From positions 1,723,154 through 1,787,153 of the forward strand of contig NZ_SOCE01000001.1 in the NCBI RefSeq assembly GCF_004365175.1: a stretch of 64,000 nt of DNA, written 5' to 3'. Source of the stretch: Kribbella voronezhensis (GTDB taxonomy: Bacteria > Actinomycetota > Actinomycetes > Propionibacteriales > Kribbellaceae). The translations under genes were made by a program, and so were the position numbers. The notes beneath the pieces were generated by a model, which was given only the letters and a program-made list of their open reading frames with translations, did not search any database and was not told the DNA's origin. The first letter of the stretch is position 1. Every line of letters begins with the position of its first letter. Positions 57,884 through 64,000 of this stretch are shown here, one piece after another.

Positions 57884-58594
57884 ATGACCGACACCCGGTA
57901 CGACGACCTGCGCGCGTTGTTCGTCAACTGCACCCTGAAGCGTTCGCCCGAGCCGAGCAACACCGAGGGTCTGGTCGAGGTGAGTCGCAGGATCATGGAG
58001 AAGCACGGTGTCCAGGTCGACGTGATCCGCGCGATCGACCACGACATCGCGACCGGCGTCTGGCCCGACATGACCGAGCACGGCTGGGAAGTGGACGAAT
58101 GGCCGGCGATCCAGGAGAAGGTGATGGCGGCCGACATCCTCGTCATCGCCGGCCCGATCTGGCTCGGCGACAACAGTTCCGTCACCAAGCAGGTGATCGA
58201 GCGGCTCTACGGCAACTCCTCGATCCTCAACTCCGCGGGCCAGTACGCGTACTACGGCCGCGTCGGCGGCTGCCTGATCACCGGCAACGAGGACGGCGTC
58301 AAGCACTGCGCGATGAACATCCTCTACAGCCTGCAGCATCTCGGCTACACCGTTCCGCCGCAGGCCGATGCCGGCTGGATCGGCGAGGCCGGCCCGGGAC
58401 CGTCGTACCTCGACGAAGGTTCCGGTGGACCCGAGAACGACTTCACCAACCGCAACACCACCTTCATGACCTGGAACCTGCTGCACCTGGCCCGGATGCT
58501 CAAGGACGCGGGCGGCATCCCGGCGTACGGTAACCAGCGGTCGGAGTGGGACGCGGGCTGCCGCTTCGACTTCGAGAACCCGGAGTACCGCTGA
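57884..58594 (+). CDS. Flavodoxin-like NAD(P)H:FMN oxidoreductase
   Basis: A 236-residue flavodoxin-fold protein from ATG 57884, with AAGGAG eight bases ahead. FMN-phosphate loop: LFVNCTLKRSPEPSNTEGLVEV (~residues 8-29); second FMN contact ADILVIAGPIWLGDNSSVTKQVIERL; third YYGRVGGCLITGNEDGVKHCAMNIL. It belongs to the NADPH-dependent FMN reductase/flavodoxin superfamily. Placed directly behind the Rieske-ThDP enzyme it may be its electron partner; that is a guess from position. Confidence 0.88.
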   Translation: MTDTRYDDLRALFVNCTLKRSPEPSNTEGLVEVSRRIMEKHGVQVDVIRAIDHDIATGVWPDMTEHGWEVDEWPAIQEKVMAADILVIAGPIWLGDNSSVTKQVIERLYGNSSILNSAGQYAYYGRVGGCLITGNEDGVKHCAMNILYSLQHLGYTVPPQADAGWIGEAGPGPSYLDEGSGGPENDFTNRNTTFMTWNLLHLARMLKDAGGIPAYGNQRSEWDAGCRFDFENPEYR

Positions 58595-58620
58595 CGCGCC
58601 GTACCGGTAAGGCAGGGGTA

Positions 58621-59310
58621 ATGAGCCGAACGCCTTCCAGCGCGGGGTTCGTCCACTACCTTCGAGCTGTGGTCACAGCCCTGCCGCCGGACGAGGTCCT
58701 GGTCGCCGCTCTCCGAGCCGGCGACGAGGAGGTGTTCGCGCGGCTGCTGGACGGCTGGTCCGCCTCGATGCTGCGGCTCGCGCGCAGCTTCGTGTCGACG
58801 GCCGCCAGTGCCGAGGAGGTCGTCCAGGACACCTGGCTGGCCGTCTTCCAGGGCGTCGGCGGGTTCGAGGGCCGGTCGTCGCTGAAGACGTGGGTCTACC
58901 GGATCCTGGTCAACACCGCACGCAAGCGCGGCGTCCGCGAGCAGCGCACAGTGCCGTGGGCGAGCCTGAGTACCGACGACGGGCCGACTGTCGCCCAGAG
59001 CCGCTTCCGCGGCCCGGAGGATCCGTACCCCGATGGGTGGCTGACGTTTCCGAAGGTCTGGCCGAGCACCGAGAGCGAGGTGCTCGCCAAGGAGGTGCGA
59101 GGTGTCGTGGCCGCCGCCCTGAAAGGGCTCCCGGCCAGGCAGCAGGTGGTCCTGACGCTACGCGACATCGACGGCCAGAGCGCGGACGAGGTCTGCAGCC
59201 TGCTGGAGATCTCGACCGCCAACCAGCGCGTCCTGCTGCACCGCGCCCGGGCGGCCGTCCGCAGCCACCTGGAGCAGTACTACGCGGCGACGACGGGCGG
59301 CGCCTCATGA
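58621..59310 (+). CDS. ECF-type RNA polymerase sigma factor
   Basis: A 229-residue sigma-70 protein of the extracytoplasmic type. Region 2: DEEVFARLLDGWSASMLRLARSFVSTAASAEEVVQDTWLAVFQGVGGFEGRSSLKTWVYRILVNTARKR. Region 4: ALKGLPARQQVVLTLRDIDGQSADEVCSLLEISTANQRVLLHRARAAVRSHL. The linker has GWLTFPKVWPS. The likely start is ATG 58621, with GTG 58669 as an alternative. Its last bases overlap the zinc anti-sigma gene by ATGA. It follows the flavodoxin after 26 nt and may belong to the same transcript. Confidence 0.9.
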   Translation: MSRTPSSAGFVHYLRAVVTALPPDEVLVAALRAGDEEVFARLLDGWSASMLRLARSFVSTAASAEEVVQDTWLAVFQGVGGFEGRSSLKTWVYRILVNTARKRGVREQRTVPWASLSTDDGPTVAQSRFRGPEDPYPDGWLTFPKVWPSTESEVLAKEVRGVVAAALKGLPARQQVVLTLRDIDGQSADEVCSLLEISTANQRVLLHRARAAVRSHLEQYYAATTGGAS

Positions 59311-59540
59311 CGTGTGCCCAGCTGGTCGAACTCGTCACCGCCTTCCTCGAAGGAACCCTGGACAGCGAGACCGAACGACGGTTCGTCGAACACCTGGCGA
59401 TGTGCGAGGGCTGCGAGATCTATCTCGACCAGATCCGCCGCAGTATCGACGAAGTGGGCCGGCTCCGCGCGGAAAGCCTCTCCGAGGAGACCCGCGACCG
59501 GCTGCTCGACGCCTTCCGCAACTTCCCGCGCGACAGCTAG
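59307..59540 (+). CDS. Zinc-binding anti-sigma factor (zf-HC2), soluble
   Basis: A 77-residue protein, MTCAQLVELVTAFLEGTLDSETERRFVEHLAMCEGCEIYLDQIRRSI, with the H-x3-C-x2-C zinc motif HLAMCEGC and an N-terminal Cys. There is no membrane span, so it resembles RsrA-type anti-sigmas that release the sigma when thiols are oxidised. ATG 59307 overlaps the sigma stop. It should bind the preceding sigma. Redox sensing is inferred from the family and the redox genes before it. Confidence 0.87.
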   Translation: MTCAQLVELVTAFLEGTLDSETERRFVEHLAMCEGCEIYLDQIRRSIDEVGRLRAESLSEETRDRLLDAFRNFPRDS

Positions 59541-59574
59541 TACCTGCGCGCCTGCTGCTTCACGAGGGGCCGCA

Positions 59575-60768
59575 ATGCCGGATGTCCAGTTCACCAACCT
59601 CTTCGCCGTCGTCCTGGTCGCGCTGCTGGCGCCGCTGCTGCTCGGGCTCGCACCACGACTGCGGATCCCGGCCGTTGTCCTCGAGATCGTCGCCGGCATC
59701 GCGCTGGGACCGCACGGCCTCGGCCTCGTCGACATCGATTTGCCGGTCCAGATCGTCTCGCTGCTCGGCCTCGGCTTCCTGCTCTTCCTGGCCGGACTGG
59801 AAATCGACGTCCACCGGCTGCGCGGCCCGGTACTGCGGCTGGCCCTGCTCGGCTACCTGATCACGCTGGTGCTGGGCGGTCTCGCCGGCGCCGGGTTCGC
59901 CGCGGCCGGCTGGGTGCACAGCCCGTACCTGCTGGCGGTCACCTTGTCCGCGACCTCGCTCGGCTTGGTCGTGCCGGTGCTCAAGGACGCCGGCCAGGTC
60001 GACGGCGAGGTCGGGCAGTCGACCATCGCGGCCGCCTCGATCGCCGACTTCGCCGCCGTGCTGGTGCTGTCACTGCTCTTCTCCACCGAAGGCGGCAGCG
60101 CGGGCGAGCGGCTGGTGATGGTGGCGCTGTTCGCCCTGCTGGTAGCGACCGCGGGGTTGGTGGTCTCGACCGCGGCCCGCTCACGACGGATCGGAGCCAC
60201 CTTGGTGAGGTTGCAGGACACTACGGCCGAGATCAGGGTTCGGGCCGCTGTGGTGCTCCTCGTCGCCTTCGTCGCGCTGGCCGAGCAGTTCGGCCTGGAG
60301 ACCATCCTCGGAGCGTTTCTGGCCGGTGCCGTCGTCGGGCTGGTCGATCGCGACTCCAGCTCGCACCCGCAGTTCCGGGTGAAGCTCGCGGCGCTGGGCT
60401 ACGGCTTCCTCATCCCGGTGTTCTTCGTCACCAGTGGCCTACGGCTCGACCTCGGCGGGCTGCTGGCCGATCCGGCGGCGCTCCTTCGGGTCCCGCTGTT
60501 CCTCCTGGCGCTCCTGGTGGCCCGCGGCGTACCGGCGTACCTGTCGATCCGGGCCCTCGGCGCACGCTCGACCGCCGCCATAGCGTTGCTCCAGGCAACC
60601 TCTTTGCCGTTCATCGTGACCGCGACCCAGATCGGCGTCACGACCGGCCTGATGTCCCCCGTCACTGCCGCCGCCTTGACCTGCGCCGGTCTCGTGTCCG
60701 TCCTGGTCTTCCCTGCCATCGCCCTCACCCTCCTCAAGCAACCCGCCGACGAAGAAGCAGTCTCGTGA
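59575..60768 (+). CDS. Kef-type cation:proton antiporter
   Basis: A 397-residue membrane protein of the CPA2 family with about 12 spans. PRLRIPAVVLEIVAGIALGPHGLGLV, FLLFLAGLEIDVHRLRG, TLSATSLGLVVPVLKDAG and LAALGYGFLIPVFFVTSGLRLDL are the family motifs; the ion-binding Asp region is IADFAAVLVL. No C-terminal RCK domain is present, unlike KefB/C. It exchanges potassium or sodium for protons. It lies 34 nt behind the anti-sigma gene in the same direction. Confidence 0.88.
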   Translation: MPDVQFTNLFAVVLVALLAPLLLGLAPRLRIPAVVLEIVAGIALGPHGLGLVDIDLPVQIVSLLGLGFLLFLAGLEIDVHRLRGPVLRLALLGYLITLVLGGLAGAGFAAAGWVHSPYLLAVTLSATSLGLVVPVLKDAGQVDGEVGQSTIAAASIADFAAVLVLSLLFSTEGGSAGERLVMVALFALLVATAGLVVSTAARSRRIGATLVRLQDTTAEIRVRAAVVLLVAFVALAEQFGLETILGAFLAGAVVGLVDRDSSSHPQFRVKLAALGYGFLIPVFFVTSGLRLDLGGLLADPAALLRVPLFLLALLVARGVPAYLSIRALGARSTAAIALLQATSLPFIVTATQIGVTTGLMSPVTAAALTCAGLVSVLVFPAIALTLLKQPADEEAVS

Positions 60769-60867
60769 GGTCACATCATTCGGGCGTCGGTTGTGTGGTC
60801 CGACCATGCTGCTGGTCCGGTGGCGGCCTCCTACCGTGTCAGGCGAAGCCGACCGGGAGGACCCGCC

Positions 60868-62055
60868 ATGCGCCGCCGCCACGCTGTACCTGTCGCCGTG
60901 CTGACTGCACTGCTCCTCGCCTGCAGTCTCACCCCACCTGCTGCCGCTGAAGCCTGCCCGGGGATTCGGGTGCCTGGCGCGGAGTACCGGGAGGTTGTCT
61001 GTCTGGGGGATCTGACGACCGCTGGGACCGTGGCTTCGGGGCATACGAATCCAGCCGACTTCGCGGGGCTGACCCATGCGGGACTGCCCCCGCAGTCCGG
61101 GGTACCGGGCGTTCAGATCGACGGATACTTTCCCGACACCTCGCACACCAACACGAACCACGGCTGGAATCACGACTCGCAGTTCGTACTGCGCCTCCCC
61201 GCCAACTGGAACGGCGGCCTGGTGGTGACCGGCTCGCCCGGCGTACGGGCGCAGTACGCGAACGATCGCGCGATCTCCGACTACGTGCTCGCCAAGGGCT
61301 ATGCGTTCGCGGCGACGGACAAGGGCAACACCGGCGCGAACTTCTTCACCGACGGCGTCAAGCCGGGCGACGCGATCGTCGAGTGGAACCAGCGGACCAC
61401 GCAACTCACCCGGGCTGCCCGGGCAGTCGTCGCCCAGCACTACCACCGGCCGCCACGCCAAGTGATTGCCGCCGGCATCTCCAACGGCGGCTACCTGGTT
61501 CGCTGGCAACTGGAGAACCATCCCGAGCTGTACACCCGCGGCGTCGACCTGGAAGGCACCTTGTGGACAGCCGACGGTCCCAACCTGCTGACCTTCCTGC
61601 CGCCCGCAATCAGGGGCTATGAGCAACAATCTCCGGCACAGGTGGTCGCGGCGGGCTTCGATCCGCGGTCGGACTTCCTCTGGGACTACCACTACGCCGT
61701 CTACTGGAAGCTGACCCAGCGGATCTACGCGGCCGAGCTCGACCCGACGTACACGGGCAGCGAGGCGTCGTACGACTACGCGAGTCGCCCTGCCGCCCAC
61801 CAGGCCGTACGCCGGATCGCGCTGACCGGCCGCATCGGACGCCCCCTGACCACCATCCACGGCACCCTCGACAGCCTGCTGCCGATCTCCCAGGATTCCG
61901 ACGTGTACGCCGAACTGGTCCGCCACGCGGGCCGTTCAAGCCTGCACACCTATCGCCGGATCGAGGATGGCAATCACGTCGACGGCCTCGTGGACGCCTA
62001 TCCGGACAGGCTCGTCCCCCTGGTCCCCCTCCTCCAGCAGGCAATCGCCCGCTAG
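60868..62055 (+). CDS. Secreted alpha/beta-hydrolase (esterase-like)
   Basis: A 395-residue exported enzyme from ATG 60868 (MRRRHAVPVAVLTALLLACSLTPPAAAEA), a Sec signal cut after AAA; a Cys in the signal is not in lipobox context. The nucleophile Ser is in AAGISNGGYLVRW, Asp in HGTLDSLLP and His in EDGNHVDGL, the catalytic triad in order. The fold resembles tannase/feruloyl-esterase or oligomer-hydrolase types, but substrate is not clear. GGGAGG stands 8 nt before the ATG; the upstream frame has no support. It overlaps the convergent DinB gene by 4 nt. Confidence 0.82.
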   Translation: MRRRHAVPVAVLTALLLACSLTPPAAAEACPGIRVPGAEYREVVCLGDLTTAGTVASGHTNPADFAGLTHAGLPPQSGVPGVQIDGYFPDTSHTNTNHGWNHDSQFVLRLPANWNGGLVVTGSPGVRAQYANDRAISDYVLAKGYAFAATDKGNTGANFFTDGVKPGDAIVEWNQRTTQLTRAARAVVAQHYHRPPRQVIAAGISNGGYLVRWQLENHPELYTRGVDLEGTLWTADGPNLLTFLPPAIRGYEQQSPAQVVAAGFDPRSDFLWDYHYAVYWKLTQRIYAAELDPTYTGSEASYDYASRPAAHQAVRRIALTGRIGRPLTTIHGTLDSLLPISQDSDVYAELVRHAGRSSLHTYRRIEDGNHVDGLVDAYPDRLVPLVPLLQQAIAR

Positions 62056-62552
62056 CGGCCGGTGGTGCCGTCGAGTTGTTCGCGGAGGATGTCTGCGTGG
62101 CCCGCGTGGCGACCGGTCTCCTCGATCAGGTGGATCAGCAGCCATCTCATCGACGGCGGTTCTCCTTTCCGAGGAGTCCGGGGCGCGGGCCGAGTCAGGT
62201 CGGTGTAGCCGGCGATGACCTCGTTCGACCGGCTGACGGCTTCGCGGTACGCCGTGACGACGGTCTCCACCGTGTCGGTCGGGACCGGCCGCATCGTCGC
62301 AGCCCAACTCCGGACGTCCTCGCCCAGGAAGTAGAACCGCTCGACAGCCGTCAGGTGCTTGACCAGCCCGAGCACATTGGTGCCCGAGGCAACTCCAGCC
62401 GTCCGGACCTGCGGTTCAGGCGCTCCGACGACCTTCTCGACGATCGCACCTCTGAGGTAGTCGAGAAACGCCAACAAGACCGTCAATTCGTCACCATCGG
62501 TTCGCGGCGGACCGGTGTCCGCCCGCCGAGCCTCGACAGTCTTCGTGACCAT
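62052..62552 (-). CDS. DinB/DUF664-family protein
   Basis: A 166-residue four-helix protein: LAFLDYLRGAIVEKVVG, LGLVKHLTAVERFYFLGE with a metal His, and MRWLLIHLIEETGRHAGHADILREQLDG with two more His. This is the DUF664 branch of DinB/mycothiol-dependent enzymes. Such proteins bind a metal and conjugate small thiols; actinobacteria use mycothiol. Diverges from the XRE-cupin gene with a palindrome between them. Confidence 0.85.
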   Translation of the reverse strand: MVTKTVEARRADTGPPRTDGDELTVLLAFLDYLRGAIVEKVVGAPEPQVRTAGVASGTNVLGLVKHLTAVERFYFLGEDVRSWAATMRPVPTDTVETVVTAYREAVSRSNEVIAGYTDLTRPAPRTPRKGEPPSMRWLLIHLIEETGRHAGHADILREQLDGTTGR

Positions 62553-62608
62553 AGGTTGTCACCTCCGATCGCCAGCGTGCAGTGCGGGCGAGCGACCTTG
62601 CAAGGAAA

Positions 62609-62624
62609 ATTGCGGATCCGCAAT
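62609..62624. promoter_or_regulatory. Operator of the XRE-cupin regulator (perfect 16-bp palindrome)
   Basis: ATTGCGGATCCGCAAT is exactly symmetric and ends one base before ATG 62626 of the regulator. It lies 57 nt upstream of the DinB start. It is the likely autoregulatory site and may also control the DinB gene. Confidence 0.78.
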
Positions 62625-62625
62625 C

Positions 62626-63225
62626 ATGGGAAGCATGGCAACCACCGAGGAAGACGTTCTTGCCGGCGTAGGACCACGGCTGCGAGCCCTGCGCCGGGCG
62701 CGAGGGGTCACGCTGGCCGACCTGGCCGCCGAGACGGGTCTGACGGCGAGCACGTTGTCCCGGCTCGAGACCGGGAAACTCCGCCCCACGCTGGAACAAC
62801 TGCTACCGCTGGCCCGCGCGCACGCCGTACCGCTGGACGACCTCGTCCAAGCCCCCTTGACCGGTGATCCCCGCATCCATCTGCGGCCCGTCCGGCGATT
62901 CGGGCTGACCGTGGTGCCACTGACCAGGCGGCCGGGTGGAATCCAGGCCTACAAGGTGATCTATCCGCCCGCGAACCGGAAGCGCTCGATCAAGCTCCAG
63001 ACCCACGAAGGGTACGAGTGGTTCTACGTCCTCAACGGGCAGGTTCGCCTCATCCTCGGCGACCAGGATCTGCTCCTCGACGCCGGTGAGGCGGCCGAGT
63101 TCGACACCCGGCTGCCGCACGCGATCAGCAGTGCCGGAAACCAGCCGGCCGAACTGCTCACCTTGTTCGGAGCGCAAGGCGAGCGCGCCCATCTCGCCCC
63201 AGCGCCGGTGAGGGTCAACTCCTGA
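62626..63225 (+). CDS. XRE-family regulator with cupin domain
   Basis: A 199-residue regulator, MGSMATTEEDVLAGVGPRLRALRRARGVTLADLAAETGLTASTLSRLETGKLRPTLEQLLPLARAHAVPLDDLV, then a cupin (~residues 100-185) with KLQTHEGYEWFYVLNGQVRLILGDQDLLLDAGEAAEFDTRLPHAISS holding the metal-site His/Glu. It senses a small molecule through the cupin. ATG 62626 is the first start, 62635 the alternative. Its 3' end overlaps the convergent lysozyme-fold gene by 11 nt. Confidence 0.9.
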   Translation: MGSMATTEEDVLAGVGPRLRALRRARGVTLADLAAETGLTASTLSRLETGKLRPTLEQLLPLARAHAVPLDDLVQAPLTGDPRIHLRPVRRFGLTVVPLTRRPGGIQAYKVIYPPANRKRSIKLQTHEGYEWFYVLNGQVRLILGDQDLLLDAGEAAEFDTRLPHAISSAGNQPAELLTLFGAQGERAHLAPAPVRVNS

Positions 63226-63976
63226 CGGCGTCCCCGGCCTTCGTCCAGTTCTCGTGCAGTTCGTCGAGGTAGGACTGGGCCTGCGCGCCCGGCTTCGCGC
63301 CGGCCGCGAAGGCCCGCATGTTCCGCGCGCCGGTGTTGTAGCCGAGGGCAAGCAATTCGTCCCGGCCGAACTTCCCGCCGGTACGACGAGGCAGCCGGGC
63401 CGCGAGGTCGTGCAGGTGCCAGGCAGCCGCCTCGATCGCGAGGTCCGGATGATCGGGCAACTCGTCCCAGCGCCGGCCGGCGAAGGAACGGCCGCGCCTG
63501 ACCTCCTCGAAGGCGGCTCGGTGCATGTTGGCGATCCCGAACGCCGCGTCCGGCTTGAAGTGCTGCCACGAGCGTTCGAGCTCCGGGTCGTGCGGCTTGT
63601 AGTCCTCGTTGTAGAGGATCGCCATCAGCAACTGAGCGCTCACTCCGGCCCGAGCCGCCGACCCACGAACCTGGACGGCGAAGTGCGCCGGATCGTAGTT
63701 CACGAACCAGTCCCCGGAAGCCTCACCACTCGGCTCCGGCGTGACCGTCGGCTCGGACGAACCACCCGGCTTCACCGTGCCACCAGGCTTCACCGTGCCA
63801 CCCGGCTTCGATGTCGCACCAGGCTTCGGTGTGGCACTCGGCTTCGACGCGGCGCTCGGCGTAGCGGCAGCCGTGGGAGTGGACGGCGTCTTCGGTGAAT
63901 CGTCCCCGCGGGCAGCCCACGCCGCGACCACAACGGCCCCGATCGCCACCCACCACCAGCCCTTACTCACCCACAC
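63215..63976 (-). CDS. Membrane-anchored lysozyme-fold (transglycosylase-like) protein
   Basis: About 250 residues. An N-terminal anchor (GWWWVAIGAVVVAAWAA), then a long Thr/Pro/Lys/Ser linker (to ~residue 88), then a lysozyme-like domain: QLLMAILYNEDYKPHD with the catalytic Glu, AAFGIANMHRAAF and LLALGYNTGARNM, the three motifs of lytic transglycosylases (family 1-like). It should cut peptidoglycan outside the membrane. GTG 63976 is the longest start; GTG 63970, 5 nt behind AGAGG, fits better. Confidence 0.85.
   Translation of the reverse strand: MWVSKGWWWVAIGAVVVAAWAARGDDSPKTPSTPTAAATPSAASKPSATPKPGATSKPGGTVKPGGTVKPGGSSEPTVTPEPSGEASGDWFVNYDPAHFAVQVRGSAARAGVSAQLLMAILYNEDYKPHDPELERSWQHFKPDAAFGIANMHRAAFEEVRRGRSFAGRRWDELPDHPDLAIEAAAWHLHDLAARLPRRTGGKFGRDELLALGYNTGARNMRAFAAGAKPGAQAQSYLDELHENWTKAGDAVRS
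63768..63857. repeat. Five 18-bp tandem repeats in the linker of the lysozyme-fold gene
   Basis: Units of GGCTTCACCGTGCCACCA type at 63768, 63786, 63804, 63822 and 63840, the first two almost identical. They code for the K-P-G-x-x-x linker (for example KPGGTV). Repeat number probably varies between strains and sets the distance from membrane to wall. Confidence 0.8.
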
Positions 63977-64000
63977 CTCTCATCGACCCGGCACCGGACC
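63977..64000. other. End of window
   Basis: The final 24 bases hold the ribosome site of the lysozyme-fold gene (GAGAGG on the minus strand) and no other recognisable feature. Confidence 0.6.

Noticed and set aside
1..64000. CRISPR arrays, insertion sequences, tRNA or rRNA genes, integration sites
   Set aside because: No regularly spaced identical repeats, transposase or integrase motifs, tRNA cloverleaf or rRNA stretches were seen on either strand by eye.

Overview
The window is GC-rich throughout, uses many GTG and TTG starts, and carries actinobacterial markers: an F420-dependent LLM oxidoreductase, a DUF664/DinB protein, a SigB/SigF-type sigma factor, a GAF-ANTAR regulator, Holin-X and DUF3618 proteins, and a Streptomyces-style VanRS pair. 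I read it as the chromosome of a soil actinomycete, possibly Kribbella or a relative; the genus is an inference. Genes cover nearly everything. No stretch over 300 bases lacks a gene; the longest is 51919-52198. I saw no tRNA, rRNA, transposase or CRISPR array.

Layout. (1) 1-9122: a glycan-utilisation locus, cut by the left edge, with an LplABC-type oligosaccharide importer, a GH95 fucosidase, L-fuconate dehydratase, a GntR regulator and a GH36 alpha-galactosidase. (2) 9124-13243: a LacI repressor diverging from a three-gene monosaccharide ABC importer, with a perfect 18-bp operator and a second near-copy. (3) 13301-16445: a membrane protein with an HExxH motif, an MBL hydrolase diverging from an HxlR regulator, and an acetyltransferase. 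(4) 16474-22143: a complete glycopeptide-resistance locus, with vanY diverging from vanR-vanS, and vanH-vanA-vanX plus an acetyltransferase read toward them. A 55-bp element stands at the same distance from the vanY and vanH start codons. (5) 22172-27806: AraC, SDR and XRE genes and an NAD-dependent DNA ligase. (6) 27904-32885: a CASTOR/POLLUX-like channel, a soluble Ser/Thr kinase, a lipoprotein and a polysaccharide deacetylase.

(7) About 29.8-48.7 kb looks like a general-stress island. A SigB/SigF-family sigma gene sits inside it, and nine promoters matching or closely resembling GNNT-N14-16-GGGTAC precede small proteins, SRPBCC proteins, SDRs, a zinc alcohol dehydrogenase, a Rieske flavoprotein, a kinase and others. 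(8) 49172-55834: a membrane/envelope operon (DUF257-aa-type repeat protein, Holin-X, DUF3618, YihY), an Hsp20 operon with a RheA-like operator, and a TetR-GNAT pair with twin operators. (9) 55923-60768: an unusual Rieske-ThDP-enzyme fusion, a flavodoxin-like protein, an ECF sigma factor with a zinc anti-sigma, and a Kef-type antiporter, all on the plus strand. (10) 60868-63976: a secreted esterase, a DinB protein, an XRE-cupin regulator with a perfect palindrome, and a lysozyme-fold protein.

The most useful new readings are the paired van promoter element, the stress-promoter series, the Rieske-ThDP module and several exact operators. Functions come from motif and family recognition only; no database search was run.
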